A stretch of 64,000 nucleotides of DNA from Bacteroidales bacterium (GTDB lineage Bacteria; Bacteroidota; Bacteroidia; Bacteroidales; F082): NCBI GenBank assembly GCA_029983675.1, contig JASBYY010000005.1, positions 9,757 through 73,756 of the forward strand. Reading direction: 5' to 3'. The translations under genes were made by a program, and so were the position numbers. Numbering within the stretch: position 1 is the stretch's first letter; each line of letters starts with the position of its first letter. The notes beneath the pieces were generated by a model. That model was given only the letters and a program-made list of their open reading frames with translations, was not told where the DNA came from and made no database searches. This document shows positions 51,076-60,601 of the stretch, one piece after another.

Positions 51076-53342
51076 TCGTTAATATAGTTATTTGAATCTA
51101 TGGGACTTAACTTGATCAGTTTGTTATTATACTGATAAATATTCCAGAAATAATTCTCCAATCCATCGCCAGCCGCGGGCCTCGAAAAATAATAGTTAGT
51201 ATGTAACAAAGGCAGATGATAATACGGCAGACAGTCTCCGAAATTGCTGCCATAACGCATCAAAGCGGTCAGGAAATACATCCCGACATCGTAGCCTTCG
51301 TATGCAAAATCCTTGGGATCACAACCATATCTTTCCCTGAATTTGGTCACAAAATGACGGACAGGTTTACTATCGAAATCGACAAAGCTATGGTCAAAAT
51401 AGATGGCATTCAACGACATGAGATTGTCAACAATCAAATTATCGAACTTCGACCAATCGGGCAAACCAATCAAAGTGACAGGATGTTTGCTTCCTTCCTT
51501 ATGGATTTTGTTTAATGCTTGTGTAGCAAAAACCAAATTGTCGCCATAAACCACCACCACATTGTCGCGAACACCAGTCAGCTGATTTTGAAAAGCGTTC
51601 AAGTTGGCATCGGAAAAGACGTAGCGTTCGACATGGTTTTTAATAAAAACGGTATCGTTCGGACGCAACTTCAAATCACTTGTGGCATAAACCTGTCCCT
51701 CCACCTCCACGGTAGGCAGCAAACGTTTTCCCATCTCGCGACGACGACTCTCCTGCTCCACATAATTCAAAAAGTCGGTGTTCGACACTCCCACTTCCGT
51801 ATTAATAGATAGGTTCAGAATGTGCTCTAACTCGTCGATTTTTGCAGAACTGACAGCATCGTGACTGAAAATAGTCACCTTTGCATCGGGATATTGGCGA
51901 CGGATAAGGTTGCCCAATTGCGCCATTTGCGCCGCATGGTTCGGGCGCAGTTTCACCACATTGGGGCTGTCTTTGATAACATTTTCACGCTCCGATAATG
52001 GATTGACCACAATAATGTTATTCGATTTGGCATACTCCTCTACAACCGAGAACGATTTGCTGAAGAAAGGGCCTACGATGAGATCCAAATTTTTCTGACG
52101 CAGCTTGTCAACAGCCGAGTGGGCCTTGCTCACATTCTCATCCACATCAATTACAGTAAGGTCGAGACGCAGCCCTGCATAACGGGTTAGGGAATCAACG
52201 GCCATCATGAAACCTTCGTAATACTGCAAAAACGAGAAGGGACGTGCTTTGCGCGAGCGCTCGGCGTCATCTTTTGAAACGGCAATATTGTCCACTTCTT
52301 CAAGATACAATGGTATCAGAAAAGCAACGTGCATAAGCCGTCCGGCGTTTTCAGCATCGGCGACACACTCTGGAGTACGTTCTTCGGGAATGACTGGCTG
52401 TTCCTTAGCAGGAGCATCTGGCGCCACCACCGGCGATTGTGGCAAATCGGAAAGCTCTACAGGTGTTATCGGGATCAATACATTTTGACCGGCAAACACA
52501 TGGGAACCCACAAAAGGATTTAAGGGACGAAAGACTTCTTCCTCCACTTTCCATAAACGAAGCAATGATTTGGTACGCTGGCCGCGCTCTACTTCATGTA
52601 CTATGTAGTTCTCTTTATTGGCAATGTTAGGAACCGTAATCTGCGTTCCGGCACGAGGCGCATTGTCCAATCCCGGATTGACAGCCTTGAAATCCTTCAA
52701 ATCTATGCCGAAACGTTTGGCGATATCAAAAAGCGTCTCACCTTGTTTAACTATGTAAACACCGCCCGGAACCTGTGCTTCGGCAATATGGCCGGTGTCG
52801 TCGTCTGTATGTGTTGTGGTTATTTCAGGCATTTGAGGCACAACGACCGGTTTTTCGGACGGTGTGGGCGACACGGCGGTCTTTGACGGAATAACGAGGA
52901 CCTGCCCTTCACGCAAACCGTCTTCAATGCCCGGATTCATCGCAACAAGTTCCTTTTCGGTGACGCCATACTGATGCGATATGCCGTATATCGTTTCTCC
53001 CTTGAGCACATGATGACGCTTGTTGTTATCGGATGCAGCCGGCGTTACATTTTCAGAGTCGGGCTTAGGTGCTTCGTTGACAACGGGAATACCGATCACC
53101 ATTCCGGTTTTAAGACCGTTCATTATTTCAGGATTAATAGCGCCGATCTGCTTTTCGGAAACGTTATACAATTTGGAAAGACCATACAAAGTTTCACCCT
53201 GCTTGACATGATGCAGGTAATAATCCTTGCCGCCGATACGCGTGATTTCCTTTGAACGTTCCATCATTACCTGTGCCTGTGCAAATACGGGAAGGAAAAG
53301 CAGCAGTAGCAATGATAAAACGATGACTGTCCTATTCTTCAT
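51072..53342 (-). CDS. LysM-repeat protein fused to a periplasmic-binding-protein-like domain
   Basis: 756 residues. Signal peptide MKNRTVIVLSLLLLLFLPVFAQAQ. Four LysM domains: 'YYLHHVKQGETLYGLSKLYNV', 'HHVLKGETIYGISHQYGV', 'YIVKQGETLFDIAKRFGI' and a diverged fourth ('YIVHEVERGQRTKSLLRLW'), which bind peptidoglycan. The C-terminal 400 residues ('VDKLRQKNLDLIVGPFFSKSFSVVEEYAKSNNIIVVNPLS') are a type I periplasmic binding fold, as in LivJ or LppC/LpoA. It is the first gene of a LysM-MORN-EcsC-like operon and may control cell-wall synthesis. Confidence 0.88.
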   Translation of the reverse strand: MKNRTVIVLSLLLLLFLPVFAQAQVMMERSKEITRIGGKDYYLHHVKQGETLYGLSKLYNVSEKQIGAINPEIMNGLKTGMVIGIPVVNEAPKPDSENVTPAASDNNKRHHVLKGETIYGISHQYGVTEKELVAMNPGIEDGLREGQVLVIPSKTAVSPTPSEKPVVVPQMPEITTTHTDDDTGHIAEAQVPGGVYIVKQGETLFDIAKRFGIDLKDFKAVNPGLDNAPRAGTQITVPNIANKENYIVHEVERGQRTKSLLRLWKVEEEVFRPLNPFVGSHVFAGQNVLIPITPVELSDLPQSPVVAPDAPAKEQPVIPEERTPECVADAENAGRLMHVAFLIPLYLEEVDNIAVSKDDAERSRKARPFSFLQYYEGFMMAVDSLTRYAGLRLDLTVIDVDENVSKAHSAVDKLRQKNLDLIVGPFFSKSFSVVEEYAKSNNIIVVNPLSERENVIKDSPNVVKLRPNHAAQMAQLGNLIRRQYPDAKVTIFSHDAVSSAKIDELEHILNLSINTEVGVSNTDFLNYVEQESRRREMGKRLLPTVEVEGQVYATSDLKLRPNDTVFIKNHVERYVFSDANLNAFQNQLTGVRDNVVVVYGDNLVFATQALNKIHKEGSKHPVTLIGLPDWSKFDNLIVDNLMSLNAIYFDHSFVDFDSKPVRHFVTKFRERYGCDPKDFAYEGYDVGMYFLTALMRYGSNFGDCLPYYHLPLLHTNYYFSRPAAGDGLENYFWNIYQYNNKLIKLSPIDSNNYINE

Positions 53343-53396
53343 GCGTTATGATTTTCAATGAGTTCTGGTTTAGCAGCAATACCGCCAATAATGTTG

Positions 53397-53404
53397 CAAA
53401 AATA
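53397..53404 (-). promoter_or_regulatory. -7 box of the LysM operon
   Basis: Minus-strand TATTTTTG followed by CAAC, 55 bp upstream of the ATG. Confidence 0.5.
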
Positions 53405-53471
53405 ATAATATTTCACCACCAAATTCCGGTAGTTGAAAAATGCACATTAAGTTGTTTCCGTACATTCCTGT

Positions 53472-53518
53472 AAAAAAACAACACGTAGCAATCCTGATAC
53501 GGTTTACCACGTGTTGTC
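53472..53518 (-). terminator. Terminator of guaA
   Basis: ACAACACGT (53478-53486) pairs perfectly with ACGTGTTGT (53509-53517); the minus strand then has seven T. Confidence 0.85.
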
Positions 53519-53551
53519 ATTACGGATAAAGGTTGGGCTACATATCAAAGC

Positions 53552-55126
53552 TCATTCCCATTCGATTGTCGCCGGCGGCTTCGAGGAAATATCGTAGCAA
53601 ACGCGATTGACACCTTTCACCTTATTGATAATGTCGTTTGACACTTTGGCAAGAAATTCATACGGCAAGTGCACCCAGTCGGCTGTCATTCCATCCGTGG
53701 AGATGACGGCACGCAGGGCGATGGTGTATTCATAGCTGCGTTCATCTCCCATCACGCCGACCGACTTAACGGGAAGCAGCATGGTGCCGGCCTGCCAAAT
53801 ACTATCATACAGGTTATCGGCCATCTCATTCGGATAGGAAGCGCTGGGTAAATCGCATGGCCAGTTGCGCAGTCCTTTGATGAAGATGTCGTCAGCATCA
53901 CGCAAAATGCGCAGTTTCTCTTCGGACACCTCGCCCAATATCCTGATGCCGAGGCTGGGCCCCGGAAAAGGATGGCGACCGATAAGCTCACGCTTAATGC
54001 CCAAAGCCCGCCCCACGCGGCGCACCTCATCCTTGAACAAAGCCCGGAGCGGCTCCACTATTTTCAGATTCATCTTTTCAGGCAATCCACCGACATTATG
54101 GTGCGATTTGATTTTCGAGCTGGGGCCATTCACGCTGACACTCTCTATGACGTCGGGATATATGGTGCCCTGTGCGAGCCAACGCGCACCCGAAATCTTT
54201 TGCGCCTCGGTATCAAACACTTCGATGAAAGTATTTCCAATGGCCTTGCGCTTGGCTTCCGGATCGGTGACACCAACGAGTTTGCTCAAGAACAAGGGGC
54301 CGGCATGAACGCCAACGACATTCAAGCCCATTTCCTCGTAGGAAGCAAGCACCTCCTCAAACTCATTCTTGCGCAACAAGCCGTTATCGACAAAGATACA
54401 AATCAGATTCTTGCCTATGGCTTTGTTCAGCAACACGGCGGCCACAGTGCTGTCCACTCCTCCCGAAAGGCCAAGGATGACCTTGTCATCATTCAACTTG
54501 GCTTGCAGGCTTTGAATGGTGCTTTCGATGAAAGAGTCCGGTGTCCAGTCGCCCTTGCAGCCGCATATTTTAAGTGCGAAGTTCAACAACATCTGAGTGC
54601 CCTCTTTGGTGTGAAACACTTCAGGGTGGAACTGTACCGCGTAGGTGGCTTCGCCATCTATCGTATATGCCGCATTCTCCACGTCTTCGGTGGAAGCAAT
54701 TACATGGGCATCTTTCGGGAGTTGCGCTATGGTGTCGCCATGGCTCATCCACACCTGACTTTTTCTGCTGACTTTTTGAAACAATGGCGATTTCTCGTCT
54801 GTCACCGTCAACATCGCACGACCGTACTCTCGGGTCAAGGAGCTATTGACCACGCCTCCATAATGCTGCGCAATGTATTGTGATCCGTAGCATATCGCCA
54901 GCAAGGGCAGCTTGCCCTTTATGCCTTCGAGGTTGACAATAGGAGCCTGCGCATCGTGCACTGAAAACGGGCTTCCGCTTAAAATGACACCTTTCACATT
55001 CGGACCGATCTCCGGAATCTTGTTGTACGCATGTATCTCGCAATAAACGTTGATTTCGCGCAAACGACGACCGATGAGCTGCGTCACCTGAGAACCGAAA
55101 TCAAGGATAAGAATCATTTCCTGCAT
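53552..55126 (-). CDS. guaA: GMP synthase (glutamine-hydrolysing)
   Basis: 524 residues from MQEMILILDFGSQVTQLIGRR. It converts XMP to GMP. The N-terminal class I amidotransferase domain has the Cys nucleophile in LAICYGSQY and His-x-Glu in QFHPEVFHT; the ATP pyrophosphatase P-loop is GLSGGVDST. The C-terminal dimerisation domain ends in 'DISSKPPATIEWE'. Start at 55126 is set by the conserved N-terminus and the -7 box behind it. Confidence 0.97.
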   Translation of the reverse strand: MQEMILILDFGSQVTQLIGRRLREINVYCEIHAYNKIPEIGPNVKGVILSGSPFSVHDAQAPIVNLEGIKGKLPLLAICYGSQYIAQHYGGVVNSSLTREYGRAMLTVTDEKSPLFQKVSRKSQVWMSHGDTIAQLPKDAHVIASTEDVENAAYTIDGEATYAVQFHPEVFHTKEGTQMLLNFALKICGCKGDWTPDSFIESTIQSLQAKLNDDKVILGLSGGVDSTVAAVLLNKAIGKNLICIFVDNGLLRKNEFEEVLASYEEMGLNVVGVHAGPLFLSKLVGVTDPEAKRKAIGNTFIEVFDTEAQKISGARWLAQGTIYPDVIESVSVNGPSSKIKSHHNVGGLPEKMNLKIVEPLRALFKDEVRRVGRALGIKRELIGRHPFPGPSLGIRILGEVSEEKLRILRDADDIFIKGLRNWPCDLPSASYPNEMADNLYDSIWQAGTMLLPVKSVGVMGDERSYEYTIALRAVISTDGMTADWVHLPYEFLAKVSNDIINKVKGVNRVCYDISSKPPATIEWE

Positions 55127-55143
55127 ATCGAAAACTTTTTTTG

Positions 55144-55151
55144 CAAAAATA
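55144..55151 (-). promoter_or_regulatory. -7 box of guaA
   Basis: Minus-strand TATTTTTG followed by C, 18 bp upstream of the ATG. Confidence 0.6.
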
Positions 55152-55256
55152 GTGATTTTTGAAAACCGAAATAATATGCAGCGAAAAACAAATGAATAAC
55201 CCGATGGTTGACGGCTGTTTTTTTGCATAACACTTCACGGCCATTGCCAAAAAAAC

Positions 55257-55264
55257 TATTTTTG
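55257..55264 (+). promoter_or_regulatory. -7 box of the small membrane protein/PrsW unit
   Basis: TATTTTTG followed by C, 25 bp before the ATG at 55289. Confidence 0.55.
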
Positions 55265-55288
55265 CACTACAGAAAAGATTTACAAACC

Positions 55289-55426
55289 ATGACGGGTCCA
55301 AAAACTGACAAAAAACACAACAAATCAGCAGCAAAATCCAACACAAACGGATTGTTGAAAATCGTGCTTGCCGCATTAATACTATTTGTTGCCGCCATTG
55401 TTATTTCATACATAATTCAAAGATAA
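55289..55426 (+). CDS. Small single-pass membrane protein (45 aa)
   Basis: 45 residues starting MTGPKTDKKHNKSAAK. A basic, Lys-rich N-tail of about 22 residues precedes one hydrophobic helix ('LLKIVLAALILFVAAIVISYII'), ending QR. It lies 18 bp behind a -7 box and 8 bp before the PrsW-type protease gene. It may be a partner or an unrelated membrane peptide; no family recognised. Confidence 0.6.
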   Translation: MTGPKTDKKHNKSAAKSNTNGLLKIVLAALILFVAAIVISYIIQR

Positions 55427-55434
55427 GGAGAGAC

Positions 55435-56226
55435 ATGGACATGCTACTCTTAGGACTGTCGGTGCTTCCTGTCATCGCACTTTTGATTTACATTTACCGC
55501 AAGGATAAATACGAAAAGGAACCTATCGGTCAGCTCGCCAAAGCCTTTTTTGGCGGCATACTCGCCATTCCCCTCACCTATCTTTTGGTTTTTATCCTCA
55601 ACAGCATCTGGTATTCCGACACTGTTTTCTACCGTTCTTTCCTTGAAGCCGGACTTGCCGAGGAGCTTTCCAAATTGATTCTGCTCTTTCTGCTTGTTTG
55701 GCGCAACCGCAATTTCAACGAGCACATGGACGGCATTGTTTATGCCTCCTTTGTGGGGTTGGGATTCGCCTGTGTCGAAAACATCCTTTATGTGTACGGT
55801 TCAAGTGTCCAGTCGTATTCAAGCGGCATTACGACGGGTGTCTTGCGTGCCTTGCTTTCCGTTCCCGGACATTTTCTTTTCGCCGTCATCATGGGCTATT
55901 TTTTCGCCATGGCAAAGTTTGAGAAAAAACATAGATTTAGTAATGTTTTTCTCGCCCTTTTCTTGCCTTTCCTTGCACACGGCCTTTTCGACTGGCTGCT
56001 GATGTTCAGCAGCGAGTTACATTCGGTTTTTGTGGCTGTCATTTACATCCTTTTCATTGTCTTTGACGTTTATCTATGGCGTGCCGGGCTGAAATTCATC
56101 CATCGTCATCAAAAGATCTCGCAGCTGGCAGCCGAAGCCCAACACGCTTCTTTCGACAATCTTGACGCTGCCGCCAAAGAACCCGAATATAAATCCATCG
56201 ACTGGAAGGCGGGCTATAAGGATTGA
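55435..56226 (+). CDS. PrsW-family intramembrane metalloprotease
   Basis: 263 residues with about seven to eight membrane helices. The catalytic motifs are visible: EAGLAEELSK (the EExxK motif), 'HMDGIVYASFVGLGFACVEN' and 'PGHFLFAVIMGYF' with further conserved His in 'LPFLAHGLFDW'. PrsW in Bacillus cleaves an anti-sigma factor (site-1). Here the substrate is unknown; the small membrane protein encoded immediately upstream is a candidate neighbour. Confidence 0.88.
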   Translation: MDMLLLGLSVLPVIALLIYIYRKDKYEKEPIGQLAKAFFGGILAIPLTYLLVFILNSIWYSDTVFYRSFLEAGLAEELSKLILLFLLVWRNRNFNEHMDGIVYASFVGLGFACVENILYVYGSSVQSYSSGITTGVLRALLSVPGHFLFAVIMGYFFAMAKFEKKHRFSNVFLALFLPFLAHGLFDWLLMFSSELHSVFVAVIYILFIVFDVYLWRAGLKFIHRHQKISQLAAEAQHASFDNLDAAAKEPEYKSIDWKAGYKD

Positions 56227-56258
56227 TGCACAATCTACTCCCCAAACAAAAAAATCCC

Positions 56259-56266
56259 TATTTTTG
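56259..56266 (+). promoter_or_regulatory. -7 box of ychF
   Basis: TATTTTTG followed by C, 25 bp before the ATG. Confidence 0.55.
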
Positions 56267-56290
56267 CCGACAAGAAAATAACACATCATT

Positions 56291-57361
56291 ATGGCACTGA
56301 ATTGCGGAATCATCGGATTGTCAAACACAGGCAAGACAACCATTTTCAATTGCATATCCAACACAAAGGCGGAGATTGGCTTCGCCTCGAAATCGAATAT
56401 CGGCATGTGCGAAGTCATCGACGAACGTCTGAAGCTTATCGACGACATCTCACACTCGAAGCGCATCGTTCCCGCCACCGTTGAAATCGTCGATTTGCCG
56501 GGCTTGAGCAAAGGTGGTCAGGGCGTGGGCAACAAACTGCTTGCCGAAGTGCAGACCATGGATGCCTTGATACATGTGCTACGCTGCTTCGAAGACCCCA
56601 ACATTCCGCACAGCGAGAACAGCATCGACCCTGTACGCGACATGGAACTCGTTGATTTGGAACTGCAAGTCCGCGACCTCGACCTCGTGACACGCAAAAT
56701 GCAACGTGTTGAAAAGCTCTTGAAAAACGGAGAAAAAGACAACAAGCGTTGCTACGAAGTGCTTGGCATTTATAAAGAGGTGCTAGGAAACATGGGCAAC
56801 GCCCGCGATGCCAAAGTAGATGAAGAAGACCGCAAATATGTTCAGGATTTGCAGTTGCTTACTGCAAAACCTCTGATATTTGTCTGTAATGTGGACGACG
56901 CCTCCGCCACCTCGGGCAACAAATATTCCGAGGCGGTGAAAGCCGCCCTGAAAGAAGGTCAGGATATGCTTGTCATTGCCGGAAAGTTAGAAGCCGAAAT
57001 TGCCGAACTCGATGCGGACGACCGTATGCTGTTCATGGAAGATGCAGGACTGAAAGAGCCGGGAGTAAACAAGTTGGTTCGCACAGCCTACCACACCCTG
57101 AACTTGCATTCTTTCTTCACCACCGGTCCCGACGAGACCCGTGCTTGGACCATTCATGTCGGTGACACTGCTCCTATCGCCGCAGGCGCCATCCACTCCG
57201 ATTTGCAGCGCGGATTCATCCGTGCCGAGGTAATGAGCACCGATGACTTTTTGAAATTCGGTTCCGAAGCCGCCGTAAAAGAAGCCGGCAAATTCCGTAT
57301 CGAAGGTAAGACCTACGTCGTTCAAGACGGTGACATTCTGAACATCCGCTTCAACGTCTGA
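56291..57361 (+). CDS. ychF: Redox-regulated ATPase YchF (Obg-like)
   Basis: 356 residues. P-loop GLSNTGKTTIFN, switch motifs 'DLPGLSKGGQGVGNKLLAEV', a coiled-coil helical arm ('VRDLDLVTRKMQRVEKLLKNGEKD') and C-terminal TGS domain ('FFTTGPDETRAWTI', 'VMSTDDFLKFG'). The G4 motif is 'CNVDD' rather than NKxD, as expected for this ATP-preferring P-loop family. It binds ribosomes. It probably forms a unit with idi, 11 bp downstream. Confidence 0.96.
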   Translation: MALNCGIIGLSNTGKTTIFNCISNTKAEIGFASKSNIGMCEVIDERLKLIDDISHSKRIVPATVEIVDLPGLSKGGQGVGNKLLAEVQTMDALIHVLRCFEDPNIPHSENSIDPVRDMELVDLELQVRDLDLVTRKMQRVEKLLKNGEKDNKRCYEVLGIYKEVLGNMGNARDAKVDEEDRKYVQDLQLLTAKPLIFVCNVDDASATSGNKYSEAVKAALKEGQDMLVIAGKLEAEIAELDADDRMLFMEDAGLKEPGVNKLVRTAYHTLNLHSFFTTGPDETRAWTIHVGDTAPIAAGAIHSDLQRGFIRAEVMSTDDFLKFGSEAAVKEAGKFRIEGKTYVVQDGDILNIRFNV

Positions 57362-57372
57362 TAATCACCGAC

Positions 57373-57918
57373 ATGGACGACAACAAGGAACAAGTCATCC
57401 TCGTTGATGAAAACGACACGGCCATCGGCTTGATGGACAAGATGGCGGCGCACGATGGTCCCCACCTCCACCGCGCCTTTTCCATTTTTATCTTCAATAG
57501 CAAAGGTGAATTGCTGGTGCAACAGCGCGCCCTGACGAAATACCATTCACCGGGGCTTTGGGCCAACACCTGTTGCAGCCATCCTCGCGATGGAGAAGGC
57601 CTTGCCGCCGCCACCTCACGACGCTTGAAGGAAGAAATGGGACTGTCTTGTGACATGCATGAGATATTTAGTTTTATCTATCAGGCTCCTGTGGGTGAAG
57701 GACTTACAGAACATGAATTTGACCATGTGTGTGTGGGCGTATGCGATACCGAACCTCAGATTGACCATAACGAGGTCAATGCGTGGAAATACATCAGCAT
57801 TGCAGAACTGAAGCAGGACATGCACCAAAACATGGAACGCTATACCCCATGGTTCATCATCGCATTTGAAAAATTGCTCCAATCCGATTGGTTGAAAGAT
57901 TTTAGCCTTTCGTACTAA
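57373..57918 (+). CDS. idi: Isopentenyl-diphosphate delta-isomerase, type 1
   Basis: 181 residues. It interconverts IPP and DMAPP in isoprenoid synthesis. The Nudix-related fold contains 'LLVQQRALTKYHSPGLWANTCCSHPRDGEGLAAATSRRLKEEMGL', with the catalytic Cys in NTCCSHP and the catalytic Glu in LTEHEFDHV. It follows ychF by 11 bp. The following 214-bp gap is AT-rich and holds the porin promoter. Confidence 0.94.
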   Translation: MDDNKEQVILVDENDTAIGLMDKMAAHDGPHLHRAFSIFIFNSKGELLVQQRALTKYHSPGLWANTCCSHPRDGEGLAAATSRRLKEEMGLSCDMHEIFSFIYQAPVGEGLTEHEFDHVCVGVCDTEPQIDHNEVNAWKYISIAELKQDMHQNMERYTPWFIIAFEKLLQSDWLKDFSLSY

Positions 57919-58083
57919 GAAACCAAAGAAATTCCCCTTTCACGTTTTCGTATGAATTGCTGTTATTTCACTCATAACCAGCATTATTACATCTAATACC
58001 CCCCCATCATTCTCTCCTTTCACTACATCTTAAAATATCCGGCAAAAATAAATAGTTCATATATATACAATATATATTTTTAC

Positions 58084-58091
58084 TATTTTTG
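58084..58091 (+). promoter_or_regulatory. -7 box of the porin operon
   Basis: TATTTTTG followed by CG, 41 bp before the ATG at 58133. Confidence 0.6.
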
Positions 58092-58132
58092 CGAGCACAT
58101 TAATCGATGTTTCAATAAAACAAAAACAAACT

Positions 58133-59236
58133 ATGACACAGAAAATCAGATTTTTATTGGGTTTTGCCGCAATGTTCCTTCCGGCCATGCTTGCGGCGCA
58201 AAACATTCAAAATGAATCAGAAAACCTTCAACAGCAAATCAACGGGCTTCAGGAAAAGGTTGACAGGATGCCGAAAGTCTCAGGCTTTGCACAAGTGCTC
58301 TTTGAGCAGCCTTTTAAAAAAGGTGAAGCCGGCGACAACTCATTCAGGATGCGCCGCGTGCGACTTTCAGTTGACGGGAAACTCACAAAGCACCTCAAGT
58401 ATAAAATCCAAGGCGATTTTGTCAGTTCACCTATGCTTGTCGATGCCTACTTGAAATATTCCATTTGTCCCGAATTTGCCCTTCAAGTCGGTCAATTCAA
58501 GACCCCATTCACGTTGGAAAGCCCCATCAATCCTTTGAATCTTGAAATCTTTGATTACGGTGATGCTGTGAAAGGTCTTGTTGGTTACCACGATGTTTGC
58601 GGCGTGGGCAAACAAGGGCGCGACATCGGTTTGATGGCTACGGGCACCTTGTTTCCAATAAAAAACAAAGGTTTCGGCATTGTGGACTATAGCCTTGGCA
58701 TTTTCAACGGCAACGGCATCAACATTGTTGACAACAACATGGGCAAGGATTTTGCCGGACGCATCGAGATCCATCCCATGCTGAAAGCGCTTACCCTAAC
58801 GGGATCGTTGTATTACGGCGATTATTTCGTTTCAGACCTACAAAAAGGCGCAAGAAACCGCTACAGCTTCGGTATGCAATACAATGACGACCGTTTTTTG
58901 GTCCGTTCGGAATACCTTTCAGGCAAAACGGGAAGAATGAAAGAAGAGAATCCCTTCGTTCCCAACGACTTTTTCAGCAAAGGCTATTATGCCGTTGCCG
59001 GATACTGGTTCCAGTTCGGAAAAAAGGAACACCTGCAACGCCTCATGCCCGTTCTGCGTTTTGAATCATTTGATAAAAACACCCGACACGTCGGCAACAA
59101 TGTTTACACGGTTGGTCTTAACTACTGGCCTGTGAAGTCGCTGAATCTCAAGCTCGATTATTCGCTGATACAGGGAAAATACCAAGATAACAATGAAAAG
59201 CACCGCGTTGTCGCCATCCTCAGTTACAAATTCTAA
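58133..59236 (+). CDS. Porin of the phosphate-selective porin O/P family
   Basis: 367 residues. Signal peptide MTQKIRFLLGFAAMFLPAMLAAQ, then a short periplasmic coiled-coil ('ENLQQQINGLQEKVDRMPK', about 28-48), then the beta-barrel: 'FRMRRVRLSVDGKLTKHLKYKIQGDF', 'LQVGQFKTPFTLESPIN', 'GRDIGLMATGTL', ending in aromatic Phe (AILSYKF). The fold is OprP/OprO-like; anion specificity is inferred, possibly sulfate or phosphate given its neighbour. It lies 15 bp before the YeiH-type gene. Confidence 0.88.
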   Translation: MTQKIRFLLGFAAMFLPAMLAAQNIQNESENLQQQINGLQEKVDRMPKVSGFAQVLFEQPFKKGEAGDNSFRMRRVRLSVDGKLTKHLKYKIQGDFVSSPMLVDAYLKYSICPEFALQVGQFKTPFTLESPINPLNLEIFDYGDAVKGLVGYHDVCGVGKQGRDIGLMATGTLFPIKNKGFGIVDYSLGIFNGNGINIVDNNMGKDFAGRIEIHPMLKALTLTGSLYYGDYFVSDLQKGARNRYSFGMQYNDDRFLVRSEYLSGKTGRMKEENPFVPNDFFSKGYYAVAGYWFQFGKKEHLQRLMPVLRFESFDKNTRHVGNNVYTVGLNYWPVKSLNLKLDYSLIQGKYQDNNEKHRVVAILSYKF

Positions 59237-59251
59237 AAACAGATAATTGTT

Positions 59252-60601
59252 ATGAATAAAAAAGAATCCTCTTGGACACAACTCTACCAAAAAGAAGACT
59301 GGCTGGCCTGCTGGTTAGGTTTTATCATCATCGCACTGACTTGCATTGCAGTCATCACACAGTGGTTTGACATCAGTGCTGCCAAATTCTCCACATGGCA
59401 TTTGTGGGAAGATGTGGAAGCGAAGAAATCATTGGGAGAGCAGCTAAACGGCAGTTTCTGGATCAAAATGTTGCGCACTTTCTTAGTGCTTGCCATCCTA
59501 TTTACCATCGGCATCAAGCTGCAAGGCGGCAAAGTGGGTCAGTTTATCCCTGCTTTTATCGTGTTATTCTTGATTTCCGCCATCGTGAGATTGGTAAGTG
59601 CCGAGTTCACCCTCAACCGCTACCTTGAGTGGGCTTTCTGGGCTTTGTTTATCGGACTGTTGATTTCCAACACCGTTGGCATTCCCGAATGGCTGCGACC
59701 GGCCATCAAGACAGAGTTCTACATCAAGACCGGCTTGGTCATCATGGGCTTTTCGGTGCTGTTTTCCAACATCGCCAAGTTCGGACTGTATGGTCTGGGC
59801 ATTGCTTGGGGTGTCACCCCTATCGTCATCATCTTCATGTGGTGGTTTGGCACTAAAGTACTGAAAATCGGCAACAAGCCGCTTGTCATCACATTGGCCT
59901 CTGCCACATCGGTGTGCGGTACCAGTGCCGCCATCGCCACCGGAGCAGCCGCCAAAGCCAAGAAAGAAGACCTTTCCATGGCCATTTCCATCTCCATCAT
60001 CTTCACTATCCTGATGATGGTGTTCGAACCAATGATCATCCGCGTCTGCGACATGAACCAACTCATGGGCGGTGCCCTCATCGGCGGAACAGTGGATTCT
60101 ACCGGAGCCGTTGTGTTGGCCGGTAACACCCTTGGCGAAGAAGCCGAGCAAGCTGCGGTGTTGGTCAAGACCATTCAAAACATCCTCATCGGCTTCATTG
60201 CCTTCTTTGTAGCCGTTTTCTTCGCTACTAAAGTCGATAAAACCAGCGACAGCCATGTTGGTGCAGGAGAAATCTGGAACCGTTTCCCCAAATTCATCAT
60301 CGGTTTCTTCGTTGCTTCCTTGGTGGCATCCTTCATCATCCAGCCTACTTTAGGCGGCGATGCGGTCGGCAAGATAAACGGCGTGTTGGGACAGTACAAG
60401 AACTGGGCTTTTGTGCTGGCTTTCACCAGTATCGGCCTCGACACCAACTTCAAGGCTATTGGCAAACAAATGCACGGCGGCAAGGTGTTGTGGCTCTATG
60501 TCATCGGTCAATTGTTCAACATTGTCCTTACCTTCTTCGTCATCTGGCTGCTGCTTTCCGGGAAATTCTTTGAAGTTCCGAATCTCGCCTTGTTCAAATA
60601 A
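59252..60601 (+). CDS. YeiH-family putative sulfate exporter
   Basis: 449 residues, about eleven membrane helices. 'IGLLISNTVGIPEWLRPAIKTEFYIKTGLVIMGFSVLF', 'ATSVCGTSAAIATGAAAKAKKEDL' and 'GGTVDSTGAVVLAG' are the signatures of the UPF0324/YeiH family. The family has been linked to sulfate or sulfite-related export, but the substrate is uncertain. The N-terminal 100 residues are longer than in YeiH. It is co-transcribed with the porin (15 bp) and overlaps the next gene by 1 bp (TAATG). Confidence 0.85.
   Translation: MNKKESSWTQLYQKEDWLACWLGFIIIALTCIAVITQWFDISAAKFSTWHLWEDVEAKKSLGEQLNGSFWIKMLRTFLVLAILFTIGIKLQGGKVGQFIPAFIVLFLISAIVRLVSAEFTLNRYLEWAFWALFIGLLISNTVGIPEWLRPAIKTEFYIKTGLVIMGFSVLFSNIAKFGLYGLGIAWGVTPIVIIFMWWFGTKVLKIGNKPLVITLASATSVCGTSAAIATGAAAKAKKEDLSMAISISIIFTILMMVFEPMIIRVCDMNQLMGGALIGGTVDSTGAVVLAGNTLGEEAEQAAVLVKTIQNILIGFIAFFVAVFFATKVDKTSDSHVGAGEIWNRFPKFIIGFFVASLVASFIIQPTLGGDAVGKINGVLGQYKNWAFVLAFTSIGLDTNFKAIGKQMHGGKVLWLYVIGQLFNIVLTFFVIWLLLSGKFFEVPNLALFK

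Noticed and set aside
59564..60256. 230-codon minus-strand frame opposite the YeiH-type gene
   Set aside because: Strong Asp/Gly/His bias and exact overlap with a clear transporter gene on the other strand.
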